DNA from: JBCAXA01 sp039183535
Lineage (GTDB): Bacteria; Pseudomonadota; Gammaproteobacteria; Steroidobacterales; Woeseiaceae
DNA length: 64,000 bases
Reading direction: 5' to 3'
NCBI GenBank assembly: GCA_039183535.1
Contig: JBCDBO010000008.1
Span: 17,219-81,218 of the forward strand
Positions 61,037 through 64,000 of the stretch are shown piece by piece. Position numbers and translations under genes: made by a program. Below the pieces are notes generated by a model. It saw only the letters and a program-made list of their open reading frames with translations. It had not been told where the DNA came from and ran no database searches. Numbering within the stretch: the first letter of the stretch is position 1; every line of letters starts with the position of its first letter.

Positions 61037-61878
61037 CCGACAAACGCCAGAATTATCGTGAGGTCGAAAAAACCATCCACACCGATCTTGCTGATCGGTT
61101 GAGTTACGACAAGTATCTGCACCTCGACCAGGTACTGAGCGCCCAGCAACCGCTCTCTAGCGAACACGACGAGATGCTGTTCATCGTGATCCACCAGGCA
61201 AGTGAGCTGTGGCTAAAGCTTGCCGGACACGAGGTGCGTGCGGCCATTGCGCGTGTGCAGGCGGGCGAGTTACGCCGCGCCTTCAAAGTGATGTCGCGCG
61301 TGAAGTTGATTATGAACCAGCTCACGCAGTCGTGGTCGATTCTCGCGACGCTAACGCCGGTCGATTACTTAAAGTTTCGCGACGTACTTGGCCCGGCTTC
61401 CGGCTTTCAGTCGCACACGTACCGGACGCTTGAGTTCTTACTCGGTAATAAGAACCGCCGGCTTGTCGAGGTGCATCGTTACAACCCGCCGGTGTACGAC
61501 GCACTTAGCAAGGTGTTGAATGCCCCCAGCCTTTACGACGTTGTGATTCGGCAGCTGGCAGGCGCTGGGCTCGACATCAACCCCGATAGACTCGAGCGTG
61601 ATTTCCACCAGCCGTACCAAGCGGACGAGTCGGTACAAGCAGCCTGGCACACGGTTTACAGCAACGCCGATGCATACTTCGAGCTGTACGAGCTTGGCGA
61701 GAAACTCGTCGACATTGAGGATGCCTTTCAGAACTGGCGCTTTAAGCACATGTATACCGTGCAGCGCGTGATCGGCATTCGGACCGGGACGGGCGGCTCG
61801 TCGGGCGTGCCGTTTTTACGCAAGGCGCTCGATATGAGCTTCTTCCCCGAGTTGCTCGCTATTCGTGCGGAGCTGTAG
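61033..61878 (+). CDS. kynA: Tryptophan 2,3-dioxygenase
   Basis: A 281-aa haem enzyme that opens tryptophan to N-formylkynurenine, the entry step. Haem ligand H239 and active-site H54 correspond to H240 and H55 of the Xanthomonas enzyme; GTGGSSG at 252-258 is the flexible substrate loop. GTG 61033 is set by the overlap with kmo and fits the family N-terminus. The 3' end overlaps convergent kynB by 20 bp. Confidence 0.96.
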   Translation: MTDKRQNYREVEKTIHTDLADRLSYDKYLHLDQVLSAQQPLSSEHDEMLFIVIHQASELWLKLAGHEVRAAIARVQAGELRRAFKVMSRVKLIMNQLTQSWSILATLTPVDYLKFRDVLGPASGFQSHTYRTLEFLLGNKNRRLVEVHRYNPPVYDALSKVLNAPSLYDVVIRQLAGAGLDINPDRLERDFHQPYQADESVQAAWHTVYSNADAYFELYELGEKLVDIEDAFQNWRFKHMYTVQRVIGIRTGTGGSSGVPFLRKALDMSFFPELLAIRAEL

Positions 61879-62527
61879 GTTCCGGCAGGGTGCGAAGGAC
61901 AGCGCGGACCGGGCTCGCATCGGCCGCGACGATCGGCAGCGGCAGCGCGATTAGTTCATAACGGCCCGGCGAGACGTGATCGAGCACCAGGCCTTCGAGA
62001 ATGGCCATGTCGTAGTTGTGCACGGCGTGATGCGCGTCGAGCGTTTTTGAGTCTTCCGGGTCGACCGAGGGCGCATCGGTGCCGATGAGTTGTGCGCCGC
62101 GCTCGCCGAGTGCCGTGATCATCTCGGCCGATAACGGCCGAAAGTCGCTTCGCCATTCGGTTGTGGGAAATTCAACAAAGGTTCGCAGCAAGACGCGTGG
62201 GCTGTCGCCAAGCTCGTCCAGGGCGGGCAGCACTTCGTCCGCACGAACCGGGCCGCGGCCCGCCGATACATCAATAACGGTGCAAGGGCCTACGTAGGGC
62301 ATAAGGTCACGATCGGCAGCATCGACGCCGTTTTTCTCGTAATGCGAGTGCGAGTCGGCGTGCGTGCCGGTTTGCGTCGACAGCGTCATCTTTGAGACCA
62401 GCACCGGGCAGTCATCGCTCATCGACCAGGTTTCTTCAATGCTGAACGGCGTGTCGCCCGGCCACACCGGAATGCCCGGATGGATAACCTGCGAGATATC
62501 GATGATGTCGCTTGCTTGTTTGGCCAT
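61859..62527 (-). CDS. kynB: Kynurenine formamidase
   Basis: A 222-aa metal-dependent cyclase-fold enzyme that hydrolyses N-formylkynurenine. The metal motif is THADSHSH (H56, D58, H62), with PVWPGDTPF near the start and GTDAPSVDPEDSKTLDAHH later. It faces the other kyn genes and overlaps kynA by 20 bp, so it must have a separate promoter; a TATAGT at 62560-62555 (minus strand) could be its -10. It completes the set from tryptophan to aminocarboxymuconate semialdehyde. Confidence 0.94.
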   Translation of the reverse strand: MAKQASDIIDISQVIHPGIPVWPGDTPFSIEETWSMSDDCPVLVSKMTLSTQTGTHADSHSHYEKNGVDAADRDLMPYVGPCTVIDVSAGRGPVRADEVLPALDELGDSPRVLLRTFVEFPTTEWRSDFRPLSAEMITALGERGAQLIGTDAPSVDPEDSKTLDAHHAVHNYDMAILEGLVLDHVSPGRYELIALPLPIVAADASPVRAVLRTLPEPTAPHE

Positions 62528-62577
62528 GGTCGTAAAGCTAAGAACGTCGGTCTCACTATACGCGAGAAAGGAAGCGG

Positions 62578-63603
62578 CTAGTCGGTGTCGACCGGGCTTC
62601 GTATAGCTCCCGCCGTGTTACGAACCACGTGCAGATAGATTTCGGTGGTGCGGATATCGGCGTGCCCGAGCAGTGACTGCACCAGTTTGATGTCGTAGCC
62701 GCGCTCGATAAGCCGCGTTTCAAACGAATGACGAAACGTATGCGAGCTCGCCCGTCGCCGTATACCGGTGCGACGAATCGCGGCACTTAACGAGCGCGCG
62801 AAGCTCGTGTAGTGGCGATGGTGCCGGCGGCGAACACCGTCAACGGGACTTTGCCAGCGCGACGCCGACGGAAACACAAACTGCCAGGCCGCGCTGGTCG
62901 CAGCGCGCGCGTTTTTGACGGCCAAGGCGTCGGGCAATTCCACCCGACCGAAGCCCTGCGCCAAATCGACCGCATGCAGCTTCAACGCAACGTCGATCTG
63001 GTGGCGCAGATCGTCCGCCAGCGTCTCGGGCAGTAGCGTCGCCCGGTCGCGATTGCCTTTCGCATTGCGGACCGTGATTTGCAGCCGATCGAAGTCGATG
63101 TCTTTCACCCGCAGCGACAACGCCTCGGCGACCCGTAAACCTGCCCCGTACAGCAAGTGACCGATGAGCCGGTCGACGCCCGCCAGTTCACCGAGCACCG
63201 CCATCGCTTCGGTATGACTAAACACCTCCGGCATACGCTGCGGTTTCTTCGCGTGCCGAAACGCGAGCTGACCGAGCGGCCGCTCTAGGTGGTGCTGATA
63301 CAAAAAAACCAACGCATTCAGGGCAAGCCGCTGCGTATTCACCGCACAGCGCCTCGCTTCACTGAGGTGCGTTAAATACGCAGAAACCTCCGCCTCGGCC
63401 ATCTCGCTTGGGTGCCGTAAGCCGTGAAAGTGAATGAAGTCGACGACCCAATAAACGTAAGTTTTCTCCGTGGCGTAGGCCAAGCCACGTCGACGAATCG
63501 TCTTGCGTAACGAGGGGACAAAGCGTGGCCTAGGCTTACTCTTACCTTGGTTGCTACCACTGCGCCCGTCTGGGTCCTTCGGCTGCGGTGTTTTTATGTC
63601 CAC
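62578..63603 (-). CDS. intI: Integron integrase (tyrosine recombinase)
   Basis: A 341-aa site-specific recombinase. Catalytic residues are R157 (GLRVAE), K182, H288 and R291 (SHTFRHSF), H314 (LLGH) and nucleophile Y323 (EIYLHV). It has the extra segment unique to IntI between boxes 1 and 2 (about 205-262): ALKLHAVDLAQGFGRVELP through FVFPSASRW to GVRRRHHRH, and it ends IRSPVD like other IntI proteins. It reads away from the candidate attI at 63877-63896, the standard layout, and appears intact. It could excise and insert gene cassettes located beyond the right edge. No LexA box was found in front of it. Confidence 0.92.
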   Translation of the reverse strand: MDIKTPQPKDPDGRSGSNQGKSKPRPRFVPSLRKTIRRRGLAYATEKTYVYWVVDFIHFHGLRHPSEMAEAEVSAYLTHLSEARRCAVNTQRLALNALVFLYQHHLERPLGQLAFRHAKKPQRMPEVFSHTEAMAVLGELAGVDRLIGHLLYGAGLRVAEALSLRVKDIDFDRLQITVRNAKGNRDRATLLPETLADDLRHQIDVALKLHAVDLAQGFGRVELPDALAVKNARAATSAAWQFVFPSASRWQSPVDGVRRRHHRHYTSFARSLSAAIRRTGIRRRASSHTFRHSFETRLIERGYDIKLVQSLLGHADIRTTEIYLHVVRNTAGAIRSPVDTD

Positions 63604-63876
63604 CGCTGGAGTTTTATTGCACGCGCATACTTTCTACATGACGTAAAAAGCCGCGACTTACCCAGAAAGGTTAATCAAGGACTTACAGCAGCCACCAACG
63701 ATTCCCGCCAAAACAACCGGAATTACACAGCACCACTGTCACAAAACTAAGCTAGGATTCTCCAAAAGCACTGCCACGGCCATTTCGGCCCAACATGGTG
63801 CGTTTCGGCGGCTCCAAGCAAAAACCAGACAACCCGACAAGAGGATTACGTCGCAATGTATTACACCGCAATCCAC
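63604..63876. other. intI-attI spacer, no gene seen
   Basis: 273 bp between the intI start and the attI core. No open frame with coding character. It should hold the intI promoter and possibly the cassette promoter (Pc) reading rightward; no strong sigma70 match could be fixed on either strand. Base composition is more AT-rich than the flanking genes. Confidence 0.5.
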
Positions 63877-63896
63877 CAACTAATCAGTTGTTAGGC
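63877..63896 (+). other. Candidate attI recombination site
   Basis: A core-site sequence GTTAGGC (63890-63896), which fits the integron consensus GTTRRRY, is preceded by an inverted repeat CAACT-AATC-AGTTG (63877-63890) that provides an opposing L-like box. It lies about 285 bp upstream of the intI start and directly before a new open reading frame, as expected of attI joined to a first cassette. It could also be the right half of an attC. Extra DR1/DR2 integrase boxes were not identified. Confidence 0.65.
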
Positions 63897-63927
63897 TGCG
63901 CAGGCGGCGTTTCGCCGAGGATCTGAG

Positions 63928-64000
63928 ATGGAAATGGATGACGTAGAACTGATTCAGTCCTCACTGTGTGGGCACTTCGATATCGACACTCGGAGCGTCG
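63928..64000 (+). CDS. Partial ORF, probable first gene-cassette gene
   Basis: An open frame starts at ATG 63928 after GAGGATCTGAG and runs to the window edge (24 codons: MEMDDVELIQSSLCGHF...). It begins 32 bp after the attI core, the spacing typical of a gene in an integron cassette. The product cannot be identified from so few residues. Confidence 0.5.
   Translation, partial: MEMDDVELIQSSLCGHFDIDTRSV

Overview
The window is a GC-rich, densely coded bacterial chromosome segment with many 4-bp start/stop overlaps. It carries no rRNA or tRNA gene that I can see. The gene set points to a free-living gammaproteobacterium: an E. coli-type FadE, a sigma54-driven phage shock operon, a gamma-type glutamate-cysteine ligase, a two-ACT-domain threonine deaminase, an NDH-2, GTAG-type REP elements and an integron integrase. 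A mevalonate route to isoprenoids is uncommon in that group. I cannot name the genus.

Layout. 1-4519: mevalonate pathway, with the end of phosphomevalonate kinase, a single-polypeptide HMG-CoA reductase/mevalonate kinase fusion, IPP isomerase and a convergent HMG-CoA synthase. 4720-8329: FadE and malate dehydrogenase. 8449-12545: an ECF sigma/putative anti-sigma pair, divergent from a YtrA-type GntR regulator/ABC exporter operon with a near-perfect operator over its promoter. 12549-15650: phage shock (psp) locus, whose activator pspF is interrupted by an in-frame TAA although the sigma54 promoter of pspA looks intact. 15655-21442: small proteins, a GGDEF/EAL protein, a membrane-spanning response regulator and a bactofilin. 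21563-29386: gshA, isoaspartyl peptidase, a GlyGly-CTERM metalloprotease, a pair of unknown membrane-anchored proteins, a nitroreductase and an SDR. 29609-42403: UvrD/Rep-type helicase, M20 amidohydrolase, LuxR-type/DUF4199 module, class II aldolase, ilvA, M16 protease, prolyl aminopeptidase and dihydroorotase. 42417-51556: REP-rich region with an outer-membrane protein, 5-oxoprolinase, SSS symporter, thioredoxin-like lipoprotein, NDH-2 and a thioesterase-like protein.

51622-57718 is a compact run of a signal-less substrate-binding-like protein, two tandem DUF697-type GTPases, an alkyltransferase-like protein (Trp in place of the active Cys), a tandem DsbA/HCCA-isomerase-like protein, a small hydrolase and a lipoprotein; several neighbours overlap by 4 bp or less. 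57830-62527 encodes the five enzymes from tryptophan to 2-amino-3-carboxymuconate semialdehyde/quinolinate (haaO, kynU, kmo, kynA, and convergent kynB).

The right end holds an integron integrase (62578-63603), a candidate attI site (about 63877-63896) and the start of what looks like a first gene cassette running off the window.

The most notable points are the HMGR-mevalonate kinase fusion, the pspF nonsense codon beside an intact psp promoter, the integron platform, and the twin-GTPase operon.
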